In this document: positions 21,741 through 32,569 of the stretch, in pieces
Layout of the letters: the number at the start of each line of letters is the position of its first letter
Numbering within the stretch: the first letter of the stretch is position 1
Source: Okapia johnstoni
Taxonomy: Eukaryota; Chordata; Mammalia; Artiodactyla; Giraffidae
NCBI GenBank assembly: GCA_024291935.2
Contig: CM044315.1
Span: 80,706,385-80,770,384 of the forward strand
Reading direction: 5' to 3'
DNA length: 64,000 nt
Notes under the pieces: model-generated
Database searches by the model: none
What the model was told of the DNA's origin: nothing
The model's input: the letters and a program-made list of their open reading frames with translations, nothing else
Position numbers and translations under genes: made by a program

Positions 21741-21952
21741 CTTTTTAATTTTTTTTAAATTTTATTTGAGAATGACATTAGAAAACAAAATCTGGGTGCC
21801 AGGTGTGCTTATTGCTACTGGTATATCATTGCTTCTAGGCCCTCTCAGCTGGCAGAGCAAGGAAATATATGTGTGTATACCAGTAAATGCATATGTACAT
21901 ACTACAAATATTTCTATATTTAGCAGTGTATTTATATTAAACTAAGCATCAG

Positions 21953-22293
21953 GAGAAGACTCTTGAGAGCCCCTTGGACTGCAAGGAGATCCAACCAGTC
22001 CATCCTAAAGGAGATCAGTCCTGAGTGTTCATTGGAAGGATTGATGTTGAAGCTGAAACTCCAATACTTTGGCCACCTCATGCGAAGAGTTGACTCATTT
22101 GAAAAGACCCTGATGCTGGGAAAGATTGAAGGCAGGAGAAGGGGACGACAGAGGATGAGATAGTTGGATGGCATCACCAACTCAATGGACGTGAGTTTGG
22201 GTAAATGCTGGGAGTTGGTGATGGACAGGGAGGCCTGGTGTGCTGCGATTCATGGGGTTGCAAAGAATTGGACACGACTGAGCGACTGAACTG
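21953..22293 (+). mobile_element. BovB 3' end fragment
   Basis: Last about 340 bp of BovB on the plus strand, ending in TGAGCGACTGAACTG. Encodes decayed C-terminal ORF2 ([19 protein letters not shown]). Exact 9-bp target duplications AAGCATCAG lie at 21944-21952 and 22294-22302. Confidence 0.92.
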
Positions 22294-22545
22294 AAGCATC
22301 AGTTCATAAGGATGTCTCCACTTCTCCATTATTACATGAGTCAAGAGCAGTGCTTTTTATTTTAGACCCACCCTGTCTCTGACCAAACACAATATTCATC
22401 TCTATTATTTAATTTTTAAAAGCATATTTTCGGAGAAATTATTTATAGTTAGAACTAAATATATATTATGAAAACGATAAAACGTTAAGACATGATTATC
22501 AGTGTATTCACCTCAACTATCGGATTTCTAAAAATGCTCCTTAGG

Positions 22546-22665
22546 GGCTTCCCTGGTGGTCCAGTGGTTATGATTCCCGCACTTCCATTGCAGAGGGCCG
22601 GGGTTTGATCCCTGGTCGAGAACTAGGATCCCACAAGCCGCATGGTGGCCCAGCGTGGTTAAGAA
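22546..22665 (+). mobile_element. CHR-type tRNA-derived SINE
   Basis: GGGGCTTCCCTGGTGGTCCA, then GGGTTTGATCCCTGGTCGAG and CCCACAAGCCGCATGGTGG. Confidence 0.88.
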
Positions 22666-23080
22666 TAGCCAGAAAAGCTCTGACATAGAAGATTAATGAA
22701 GGGTATTCCAGTCCTATCAGAAAGTAAAATGGGGTAGGTTGTATTGTCCCCAGTTGACCAGAGTATTTTCTCCCACTCCATCCGTTTTTCTTACAGTGTG
22801 ACCTTGACATTTGTCCCACTGAGAGATGGGGTCATTTCACCTCTCTCTGGATTTGGATGAGATTGACCCACTTGTAATAAAATGATCGCAGAGAATACAA
22901 TGCTGCCTGGGTCAGAAAGATGAGGCAGCTTCTAGTTTGTTTTTGGAAGCACTATCACTATATTCTAGTTGCCATGTAAACTGCCTGTCTTCTCTTCTCT
23001 GAAACCACCATGCTGTGAGGAAGATTGAACTAGCTCTCACAGAGAAACCACAGAAAGAAAGCTTGAATGAAAAAAAAAAA

Positions 23081-24713
23081 GTTTGAATGAATGGGTAAAG
23101 AAGCAGTGATACATATATACATGGAAAATTCAGTTCAGTTCAGTCAGTTCAGTCGCTCAGTCGTGTCCGACTCTTTGCGACCCCATGGACTGCATCACAC
23201 CAGTCCTCCCTGTCCATCACCAACTCCCGGAGTCTACCCAAACCCATGTCCATCGAGTCAGTGATGCCATCCAACCATCTCATCCTCTGTCGTCCCCTTC
23301 TCCTCCTGCCCCCAATCCTTCCCAGCATCAGGGTCTTTTCCAATGAGTCAACTCTTTGCATGAGGTGGCCAAAGTATTGGAGTTTCAACTTCAACATCAG
23401 TCCTTCCAATGAACACCCAGGACTGATCTCCTTTAGGATGGACTGGTTGGATCTCCTTGCAGTCCAAGGGACTCTCAAGAGTCTTCTCCAACACCACACT
23501 TCAAAAGCATCAGTTCTTCGGTGCTCAGCTTTCTTCACCGTCCAACTCTCACATCCATACATGACTACTGGAAAAACCATAGCCTTGACTAAACGGACCT
23601 TTGTTGGCAAAGTAATGTCTCTGCTTTTAGATATGCTATCTAGATTGGTCATAACCTTCCTTCCAAGGAGTAAGCGTCTTTTAATTTCATGGCTGCAATC
23701 ACCATCAGCAGTGATTTTGGAGCCCCCAGAAATAAAGTCTGACACTGTTTCCCCATCTATTTCCCATGAAGTGATGGGACCAGATGCCATGATCTTAGTT
23801 TTCTGAACGTTGAGCTTTAAGCCAACTTTTTCACTCTCCTCTTTCACTTTCATAAAGAGGCTCGTTAGTTCTTCTTCACTTTCTGCCTTTAGGGTGGTAT
23901 CATCTGCATATCTGAGGTTATTGATATTTCTCCCGGAAATCTTGATTCCAGCTTGTGTTTCTTCCAGCCCAGCATGTCTCATAATGTACTCTGCATATAA
24001 GTTAAATAAGCAGGGTGACAATATACAGCCTTGACGTACTCCTTTTCCTATTTGGAACCAGTCTGTTGTTCCATGTCCAGTTCTAACTGTTGCTTCCTGA
24101 CCTTCATACAGGTTTCTCAAGAGACAGGTCAGGTGGTATGGTATTCCCATCTGTTTCAGAATTTTCCACAGTTTATTGTGATCCACACAGTCAAAGGCTT
24201 TGGCATAGTCAATAATATTACTGAGCTATAAAAATGAATGCATTGAGTCAGTTCTAATGAGGTGGATGAACCTAGAGCCTATTATACAGAGTGAAGTAAG
24301 TCAGAAAGAGAAAAACAAATATCGTATATTAACGAAAGATAGTACTGATAAACCTATTTTCAGGGCAGCAATGGAGACACAGACATAGAGAACAAACTTG
24401 TGGACATGGGCGGGGGTAGGAAGGAGGTAGTGGGATGAATAGAGAGAATAGCATGGGAGCATATACACTACCATATGTAAAATAGATAACCAATGGAAAT
24501 TTGCTGTTTGACTCAGGGAACAGAAACTGGGACTCTGTAACAGCCTAAAGGGGTGGGAAGGGGTGAGATGTGGGAGGCAGGTTCAAGAGGGAAGGGGACA
24601 TGTATACCTATGACTGATTCATGTTGAGGTATACCAGAAACCAATGCAATATTGTAAAGCAATTATCCTTCCATTAAAAATAAATATATTAAATTTTTTA
24701 AATTAAATAAAAG
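23081..24713 (+). mobile_element. 5'-truncated L1 3' end, split by a BovB
   Basis: L1 sequence at 23081-23129 (TGAATGAATGGGTAAAGAAG) resumes at 24217 (TTACTGAGCTATAAAAATGA) and runs to an A/T-rich end near 24713. The interruption is a BovB. Twelve-bp target duplications AGAAAGCTTGAA flank the L1 at 23056-23067 and 24714-24725. A short A-run between the left duplication and the L1 is unexplained. Confidence 0.88.
23130..24215 (-). mobile_element. 5'-truncated BovB LINE with near-open ORF2 C-terminal region
   Basis: Minus-strand BovB (RTE clade), 3' end at 23130 with (TTCAG)n on the plus strand. A 345-codon open frame (23149-24186) spans the reverse-transcriptase core: [19 protein letters not shown], the catalytic YADD box and [17 protein letters not shown]. 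The upstream FIDYAKAFD box and the endonuclease are cut off at about 24215, so it cannot be active. The open length suggests a fairly recent copy. Confidence 0.95.
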
Positions 24714-24973
24714 AGAAAGCTTGAAGCTGCATGAGAAAAGGAAGGCTGACTGGCTCCCAGTTGCTCCAGCCTCCCCTCCAACACTTCCAGTTCTGGCCAC
24801 TTTCTGATAACAGAATGAGCCAGAACCACTCAGTCAATACTTCCCCAAATGCCTAACTTATAGACTGTGAGATATAATAAAACAATTGTTTTAAATGACT
24901 AAGTTTAGGGATGATTTGTTTCACATCAATATTTTCTAATATTTTCTATTTATGTGTAATATATAATATACTG

Positions 24974-25450
24974 TTGTTGTCCATTCAGTTGCTCAGTCAT
25001 GTCTGATTCTTTGCAACCCCATGGACTGCAGCACACCAGGCTTCCCTGTCCTTCACCAACTCCCGGAGCTTGCTCAAACTCATGTCCATTGAGTCGGTGT
25101 TGCCATCAAACCATCTTGTCCTCTGTCATCCCCTTCTCCTCCTACCTTCTATCTTTCCCAGCATCATGGTCTTCACATGAGTCAGCTCTTCACATCAGGT
25201 GGCCAAAGTATTGGAGCTTCAGCTTCAGCATCAGTCCTTTCAATGAATATTCAGGATTGATTTCCTTTGGGACTGACTGGTTTGATCTCCTTGCAGTTCA
25301 AGGGACCCTCAAGGGTCTTCTCCAAAACCACAGTTCAAAAGCATCAGTTCTTCGGCGCTCAGCTGTCTTTATGGTGCAATGGTCTTTATGGTCTCACATC
25401 CATACATGACTAGTGGAAAAATCATAGCTTTGACTAAACAAAACTTTGTT
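24974..25450 (-). mobile_element. BovB 3' end fragment
   Basis: Minus-strand BovB 3' region starting TGCTCAGTCATGTCTGATTC. It carries a local duplication (TCTTTATGGTGCAATGGTCT) and several small deletions, so it is older than the copy at 23130. No clear target duplication. Confidence 0.9.
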
Positions 25451-25592
25451 ATATATATAAGTCTCAGTAATTAAAACAATGTGTCGTCAGCACACAAATA
25501 GACCAAAAGAAGAGAAAATCCAGAAATGACCCAAATACAAACAGGAAATTTGTATGCATAAAAAGTGGCATTTCAAAAAGAAGTGCTGTTAT

Positions 25593-25715
25593 GGGGAATT
25601 CTCTGCTGGCTGGCATTTAGGACCCCGCATGCCTACTCCAGGGGGCACAGGTTCAATCCCTGGTCAGGGAACTAAGATCCCCCATGCTGAGCAGTGCAGC
25701 CAAAATAAATAAATG
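25593..25715 (+). mobile_element. CHR-type tRNA-derived SINE
   Basis: GGTTCAATCCCTGGTCAGGG, AACTAAGATCCCCCATGCTG and a CCAAAATAAATAAATG tail. Confidence 0.88.
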
Positions 25716-26267
25716 TTAAGAAGTGGAATTTTGAATCAGTGGGAAAACTTGTTTCTTTTTAATAAATGATGTTGCAATAACAGATAACTGTCTGGAAAAA
25801 TAAAGTTGGATTTGTAGTTAATATCATATATCAAAATAAACTCCAAATAGGCCTAGATTTAAACATAAAAATTAAACCCACAAAATGAATAGAAGAAAAC
25901 ATGAGTAAATTCTCTTATAACTTTGGATTGGGTAACCTTTATAACTAAGCTTTAAAAATCTGCAGACCTTAAAAGAAAACATTAATCAAATTTACTAAAT
26001 ATAAAAGAACCTGAAAAGCAAAAATAAGACAAATGTCAAAAATATTTTAAACTCATTATTACAGGTTAGCAATCAATAAAGACACATAAAATACAATATA
26101 TAAGTGGGCAGAGATTATGACAAAGATAACATGTTAACACACAATTTCATGATTATGAAAGTTTATAGAGAAGTAAATACAAATGGCCCTTTAACTTATG
26201 AAAGCATGCTCAACCTCATTCATAGTAAGAGTAATACAAAATAAAACTCTCACTAACAACTATTTTC

Positions 26268-28389
26268 TTAGGCGCTCAACTTTCGTTATAGTCCAACTCT
26301 CACAGCCATACATGACCACTGGAAAAACCATAGCCTTGACTAGATGGACCTTTGTTGGCAAAGTAATGTCTCTGCTTTTTAATATGTTGTCTAGGTTGGT
26401 CATAACTTTCCTTCCAAGGAGTAAGTGTCTTTTAATTTCATGGCTGCAATCACCACCTGCAGTGATTTTGGAGCCCAAAAAAATAAAGTCTGACACTGCT
26501 TCCACTGTTTCCCCATCTATTTGCCATGAAGTGATGGGACCAGATGCCATGATCTTAGTTTTCTGAATGTTGAGTTTTAAGCCAGCTTTTTCACTCTCTC
26601 TTTCACTTTCACCAAGAGGCTATTTAATTCTTCTTCACTTTCTGCCATAAGGGTGGTGTCATCTGCATATCTGAGGTTATTGATATTTCTTTCAACAATC
26701 TTGATTCCAGATTGTGCTTCATCCAGCCCAACATTTCTGATGATGTACTCTGCATATAAGTTAAATAAGCAGGGTGACAATATACAGCCTTGACGTACTC
26801 CTTTCCCATTTGGAACCAGTCTGTTGTTCTATGTCCAGTTCTAACTGTTGCTTCCTGACCTGCATACAGATTTCTCAAGAGGCAGGTCAGGTGGTCTGGT
26901 ATTCCCATCTCTTGAAGAATTTTCCACAGTTTATTGTGATCCACACAGTCAAAGGCTTTGGCATAGTCAATAAAGCAGAAATAGATGTTTTTCTGGAACG
27001 CTCTTGCTTTTTCGATGATCCCATGGATGTTGGCAATTTGATCTCTGGTTCCTCTGCCTTTTCTAAAACCAGCTTGAACATCTGAAAGTTCATGGTTCTT
27101 GTATTGCTGAAGGCTGGCTTGGAAAATTTTGAGCATTACTTTACTAGCATGTGAGATGAGTGCAATTGTGCGGTAGTTTGAGCATTCTTTGACATTGCCT
27201 TTCTTAGGGATTGGAAGGAAAACTGACCTTTTCCAGTCCTGTGGCCACTGCTGAGTTTTCCAAATTTGCTGGGATATTGAGTGCAGCACTTTCACAGCAT
27301 CATCTTTTAGGATTTGAAATACCTCAACTGGAATTCCATCACCTCCACTAGCTTTGTTTGTAGTGATGCTTTCTAAAGCCCATTTGACTTTACATTCCAG
27401 GGTGTCTGGCTCTAGGTGAGTGATCACACCATCATGATTATCTGGGTCATGAAGATCTTTTTTGTATAGTTTTTCTGTGTATTCTTGCCACCTCTTCTTA
27501 ATATCTTCTGCTTCTGTTAGGGCCAAACCATTTCTGTCCTTTATTGAGCCCATCTTTGCATGAAATGTTCCCTTGGTATCTCTAATTTTCTTGAAGAGAA
27601 CTCTAGTCTTTCCCATTCTATTATTTTCCTCTATTTTTTTGCACTGATCACTGAGGAAGGCTCTCTTATCTCTCCTTGCTATTCTTTGGAACTCTGCATT
27701 CAAATGGGTATATCTTTCCTTTTCTCCTTTGCCTTTGGCTTCTCTTCTTTTCACAGCTATTTGTAAGGCCTCCTCAGACAGCCATTTTGCTTTTTTGCAT
27801 TTCTTTTTCTTGGGGATGGTCTTGATCCCTGTCTCCTGTACAATGTCATGAACCTCCGTCCATAGTTCATCAGGCACTCTGTCTATCAGATCTAGTCCCT
27901 TAAATCTATTTTTCACTTCCACTGTATAATCATAATGGGTTTGATTTAGGTCATACCTGAATGGTCTAGTGGTTTTCCCTACTTTCTTCAATTTAAGTAA
28001 GTCTGAATTTGGCAATAAGGAGTTCATGATGCTTTTGAACTGTGGTGTTGGAGAAGACTCTTAAGAGTCCCTTGGACTGCAAGGAGACCCAACCAGTCCA
28101 TCCTAAAGAAGATCAGTCCTAAGGACTGACGTTGAAGCTGAAACTCCAATACTTGGGCCACCTGATGCGAAGAGCTGACTCATTTGAAAAGACCCTGATG
28201 CTGGGAAAGATTGAAGGCAGGAGGAGAAGGGGACGACAGAGGACAAGATGGTTGGATGGCATCACCGACTCAATGGACATGAGTTTGGGTAAACTCTGGG
28301 AGTTGGTGATGGACAGGGAGGCCTGGCGTGCTACATCCATGGGGTCACAAAGAGTCGGTCATGACTGAGCGATTGAACTGAACTGAACT
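26268..28389 (-). mobile_element. BovB LINE with twin-priming inversion
   Basis: The 5' part (26268-28029) reads on the minus strand and the 3' part (28030-28389) on the plus strand. The minus part stops near GCESWTI and the plus part resumes a few bases on with DAFELWCW, so almost no BovB sequence was lost. A 467-codon frame (26624-28027) carries the RT palm box FIDYAKAFD; a frameshift after WFQMGK moves the YADD box to another frame. The endonuclease is absent. Candidate target duplications ACTATTTTC/ACTGTTTTC are at 26259-26267 and 28390-28398. Confidence 0.93.
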
Positions 28390-28777
28390 ACTGTTTTCAC
28401 CCTTTATTTGGAAAAAAAATCCACTAATTTTACAGCACACATTCTTGATTGAATGTGGGGAAACAAGTATGCTCACATATAATGCATGTTAGTCTAACTC
28501 CCATGAAGGGCAATTTGGGAATATTGTCAAATTCACAAATACATTTATTCTTTGACTCACATTCTTCGGAATTTATCTTGTAGATATACCTGCACAGTAT
28601 AAAATGTTTCATTGCAGCACTGTATCTTATGGTAGAAGATTGGAAATAACCCAAGTGTCAATCAACACAGGCCTGGTTACATAAATTTTGATGTAACCAC
28701 ATAAGGGAATACAGTGCAGCCGTAAACATGATTGGAGAAAATCTCTAAGTCTATATGTTGATTTTAAAAAGCTCTTT

Positions 28778-29058
28778 GCTGCTGCTGCTGCTGCTGCTAA
28801 GTCACTTCAGTCGTGTCCGACTCTGTGCAACCCCATAACAGCAGCCCACCAGGCTCTGCCATCCCTGGGATTCTCCAGGCAAGAACACTGGAGTGAGTTG
28901 ACATTTCCTTCTCCAATGCATGAAAGTGAAAAGTGAAAGGGAAGTCGCTCAGTCGTGTCTGACTCTTCGCAACCCCATGGACTGCAGCCTGCCAGGCTCC
29001 TCCATCCATGGGATTTTCCAGGCAAGGGTACTGGAGTGGGTTGCCATTGCCTTCTCCA
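28778..29058 (-). mobile_element. Bov-A2 dimeric SINE
   Basis: Two Bov-A units joined by GTGAAAAGTGAAAGG, with a (GCT)n tract at the left end, which is the 3' tail on the minus strand. Exact 12-bp target duplications AAAAAGCTCTTT at 28766-28777 and 29059-29070. Confidence 0.95.
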
Positions 29059-29399
29059 AAAAAGCTCTTTAAGACGCAGTAATTAGTAAGTGAAAGAAAT
29101 ATGATGCAGAACAGTGCATTGGCTTTTGCTCAAGAAAGGAGAAAGTATATTGATAGCACTTGTATTTGCATAAGGAAACTAAAAAGATACAACAGGAATT
29201 AATACAAGTATGTTATTACTTGGGGTGAGAAGAATAAGGTAGATAGGAACGGAGCGATGAGAGTGAGAACTTTCACTGTATATCTTTTTTCTGATCTCTG
29301 ACTCATACTATCTTTTTGAGAATAAAATAAAATAAATTTGAAATAATGGTAATTCAGCTCCTCATATTTATTTCCTTGGTTTAAAAAAGGCAAGCGAAG

Positions 29400-29727
29400 A
29401 CTTCCCTGGTGGCCCAGTGGATAAGAATCCACCTGCCAATGCAGGGGACACGGGTTGAATCCCTGGTCCAGGAAGATTCCACGATCCATGGAGCAACTAA
29501 GGCCGTGGGCCACAACTTGTGAGCCAGCCCTCTAGGGCCCATGTGCTGCAACTACAGAAGCCCATTTGCCTAGAGCCTGTACTCCACAACAAGAGAGGCT
29601 ACTGCAATGAGAAGCCTGTGCCCTACAAGGAAAAGTAGGCCCCCGTTTGCCGCAACTAGAGAAAGCCCTCGCAAAGCAAGGAAGACCCAGTGCAGCCAAA
29701 AATAAATAAATGTTTAAAAAAAAAAAA
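29400..29727 (+). mobile_element. CHR-type SINE, full length
   Basis: ACTTCCCTGGTGGCCCAGTG head, CAACTAGAGAAAGCCCTCGC body and AAATAAATAAATG tail. AAGGCAAG occurs on both sides as a likely target duplication. Confidence 0.93.
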
Positions 29728-29730
29728 GGC

Positions 29731-29945
29731 AAGGGACTTCCCAGTGGTTAAGAATCTGCCTTCCAATGCAGGGGACGCAGGTTTGATCCCTGTTGGGGAA
29801 CTAAGATCCTACGTGCCGCTGGGAGGTAAGGCCATGCGTAGCAATACTGAGCCTGAGCAACACTGCAACAAGAGAAACAACCCCCCCACCCCCGCCCACC
29901 CCTGCGCTGCAACAGAGCACCAGCACAGTCAAAAAGAAAAAAATG
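29731..29945 (+). mobile_element. CHR-type SINE
   Basis: Begins right after the previous SINE: GACTTCCCAGTGGTTAAGAA, CAGGTTTGATCCCTGTTGGG. A C-rich patch near 29880 replaces part of the body; the tail is AAAAAGAAAAAAATG. Confidence 0.9.
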
Positions 29946-29974
29946 CAAAAAACATTCTACTACCCCTGAGAGAG

Positions 29975-30191
29975 GGCTTCCCAGGTTGCTCAGTGGTAAA
30001 GAATTCACCTGCCAATGCAGGAGATGCAAGAGACTTGGGTTCAATCCCTGAGTCAGAAAGATCCCCTGGAGTAAGAAATGGCAACCCATCCCAGTACTCT
30101 TGCCTGGAAAATTCCGTGGACAGGGGAGCCAGGCAGGCTACAGTCCATGGGGTCACCAAGAGTCAGACACGACTGAGCATACACACACCCG
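29975..30191 (+). mobile_element. Bov-tA SINE
   Basis: GGCTTCCCAGGTTGCTCAGT, GGTTCAATCCCTGAGTCAG and AAGAGTCAGACACGACTGAG. Eight-bp TGAGAGAG duplications at 29967-29974 and 30192-30199. Confidence 0.94.
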
Positions 30192-30304
30192 TGAGAGAGC
30201 TCAGGGGCATGAATGTCTGGTTGTGGTATTAAGTACCGCTTTGGAGGGAGTACTCAGCTGCAAATCAGCCAAAACACTGTTTTCTTGATTATTCTTTTAT
30301 TTTA

Positions 30305-30640
30305 CTAAAGTAAAGACCCATTGTCTGTGGTCGCCCTGCTGGGCCTGGGTTCACCTTTATCCAAGTGATCCTCACATTTAAGAGGAACAGAAAAACTAGA
30401 CTCTCCCAGCTGCATTGGTCTTCCTTGAAAAGTGGCGCAGACAGTGAACTGATTTATACCCCTTCCATGGTCTTCCATGACCTTAGCTTGCAGGTAAATA
30501 TTTGTGAAACACTTGACAGGCTCTTTTGAAAATGCCCATGGATTTGATTTAATGTTTTGTGTAGACAAGTTCCACTGTCTTCTTGCAGAAATGGTGGCAG
30601 AGTTGAGACCCATCTGGGTGAAATTGTTATGTAAATTATG
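30305..30640 (-). other. Unassigned open frame next to a CA repeat
   Basis: About 110 codons open on the minus strand, including RRQWNLSTQNIKSNPW and KCFTNIYLQAKVMEDHG and ending ATTDNGSLL. I recognise no family. There is no splice or start context that makes a gene likely. It could be a fragment of an old processed copy or simply chance. Confidence 0.25.
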
Positions 30641-30684
30641 TACACACACACACACAGACACACACACGCACACACACACACACA
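30641..30684 (+). repeat. (CA)n microsatellite
   Basis: Imperfect CA dinucleotide run with G interruptions, about 44 bp. Confidence 0.95.
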
Positions 30685-30756
30685 ATTGCTTGAGAAATTT
30701 AGGGATGGATCAACAGAGAAGAAAATGAATCTCTTCAGTTTGTCTCACAAAATTGA

Positions 30757-30789
30757 TTCTTTACCATCTAAGCTACCAGGGAAACCCTA
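30757..30789 (-). mobile_element. Bov-tA head, tiny fragment
   Basis: GGGTTTCCCTGGTAGCTTAG on the minus strand is the Bov-tA 5' end; the rest is missing. Confidence 0.6.
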
Positions 30790-30799
30790 GTCAAAATTG

Positions 30800-32320
30800 A
30801 TCCCTAGGTTATCTAAATAAGGATGCTAAATTGGTACTTTTCTAAGTAACAGAGACAGACTTTTCCCAAGGAAACCTGTCAGACAAGGGAGGAAAACCTG
30901 AGTGTCCATGCAATTATTTTTCAAAATAAACAGAGCACTCCATCTTTGCTTCTTGGATTAAAGTCAAACTATTATATATAAACTGTGTCAAGTCAGTATA
31001 TGAGGCTGAATGCTGCTTTGTTTTCCTCACTGATTTGAAAGGAAATGGGTAGTTCCAGTATGTGCCCCCTCCTCACATTCCTATGTTCTCTTAAAGCATG
31101 CCCTTGTGTCTTGGCTTCTAGAATATTTTGAAAAATATTTAAGATATTTCTTGTTGTGTGCAACCCCAAATGCTGGTGTCTATCTATTCCATAAATGCTT
31201 TAACTCTCTGTACTATTCATCATAATTGCTTTTTGAAGCAGCAAGTAAACTGGTGCCCAACCAACATTATGAAATTTCCTTTTTTTGAAATAAGTAACAC
31301 ATTAACCCAATTCCTAAGTCCTATCTTTGCTTGCAAATGCTTGTAAATCCTTCTTCATGTTGATCAGTAAAGAAAAAAAGAAAGTAATTCTTGTAAGTTT
31401 TTTTTATTTTAGGGAAATAATTGGTAACAATGGTAATTTCACTTAGCTTCTCCAGCAACTAAAGCCATACTGTTAATTCAAAGCCAGTTTTTGCTATTAT
31501 TTCAGGAAATAACTTTATAGTGAGCGGAAGTTTGTCAGCAAATGCTTTTGGGGATAGACTGGGGTTAGGTTCTTGAAGTTAGCAAGTGAGGGAGTGTGTG
31601 TGTTTGCACTCTGGGATGAAAAGATGTGCCAGGTGTTTGTGACAAGCTGTGATGAGGACTGTAGATTACTTGGAAGCCATTGTGTTCTTTTCCTTGTTGG
31701 AAAAAAGAAACCTTCTGAAAACAAGCCCTTATTTAAAGGAAGCCCCACTTAATCCAACAAGGCTTGAATGAAGTCCCTTTTATACAAACTGCTTGACAAA
31801 GGCCATTTGGCCCTGAGGAACCATTGGAGAACAGAAGCTGGAATCAACACCCCATACAGGGTTCAGATAGTTCAAAGCTCAAGACCTTCTTAAAGCATAT
31901 CTGACCTTGGTTAGAACAAAATTTATCTAGTACTGCAAGCAGAGGTCTTACGTAGAGCAGCAACAAACCTCCGCTAGAGTGAAAAATGGTTATTCAACAT
32001 TTACAAGTGCCAGGAAAATACACTGACACCTCCCCATTAGTTCCTTACCTCTTGAATCAGCTTTAATTGTAATTATCCCCATTTAACAAGTGAAGAAACT
32101 GAGGCTTCCTAAGGGTGTCATGTGGTGGAGCTCAGCTCTGACCCCAGACAATCTGATCTAGAACCAGAGAGCTTAACTCTGGATCAGGTCTGCTAAATGG
32201 TCCCATCCAGATGGCAAGCAGGGTAAAAGTAAGTCTCTGCCAGCATTTACAGGGAGGTGGCTACCATCTGCCTGTGTCATCTCCAAAGTCTTACAAATGA
32301 TTTTAAAAAGTCAACCCTTA
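30800..32320. other. Intergenic DNA, nothing assigned
   Basis: A/T-rich, no gene seen. A short MIR-like core (AAGTGAAGAAACTGAGGC) is near 32086-32110. Confidence 0.35.
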
Positions 32321-32331
32321 TGTACTCAGAA

Positions 32332-32560
32332 GGGCCTCCCAGGTGGCGCTAGTGGTAAAGAACCTGACTGCACTGCAGGAGACACAAGAGATGCAGGTTC
32401 AATCCTGGGTCAGGTAGATCCTCTGGAGGAAGGCATGGCAACCCACTCCAGTATTCTTGCCTAGAGAATCCCATGGACAGAGGAGCCTGGCAGGCTACAG
32501 TCCATAGGGTCGCAAAGAGTCGGACATGACTGAAACGACTTGGCACTCACGCACACATGC
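32332..32560 (+). mobile_element. Bov-tA SINE
   Basis: GGCCTCCCAGGTGGCGCTAG, AGGTTCAATCCTGGGTCAGG and AAAGAGTCGGACATGACTGA. ACTCAGAA target duplications at 32324-32331 and 32561-32568. Confidence 0.94.
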
Positions 32561-32569
32561 ACTCAGAAA

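Larger units (their letters stand above)
25735..29350 (+). mobile_element. Ancient L1 (L1M-type) 3' part, interrupted twice
   Basis: Recognisable old L1 ORF2/3' sequence at 25735-26267 (AAATGGCCCTTTAACTTATG, GAAAGCATGCTCAACCTCAT) continues at 28390-28777 (CATTGCAGCACTGTATCTTA, GATTGGAAATAACCCAAGTG) and after 29059. The gaps hold a BovB and a Bov-A2. No open frame. The right boundary is approximate. Confidence 0.75.

Noticed and set aside
23149..24186. 345-codon frame as a host gene
   Set aside because: It is the BovB ORF2 C-terminal half; the BovB 3' end and truncation point are visible.
30641..30684. CRISPR-like or regulatory array
   Set aside because: A plain CA microsatellite; no spacer-repeat structure exists anywhere in the window.
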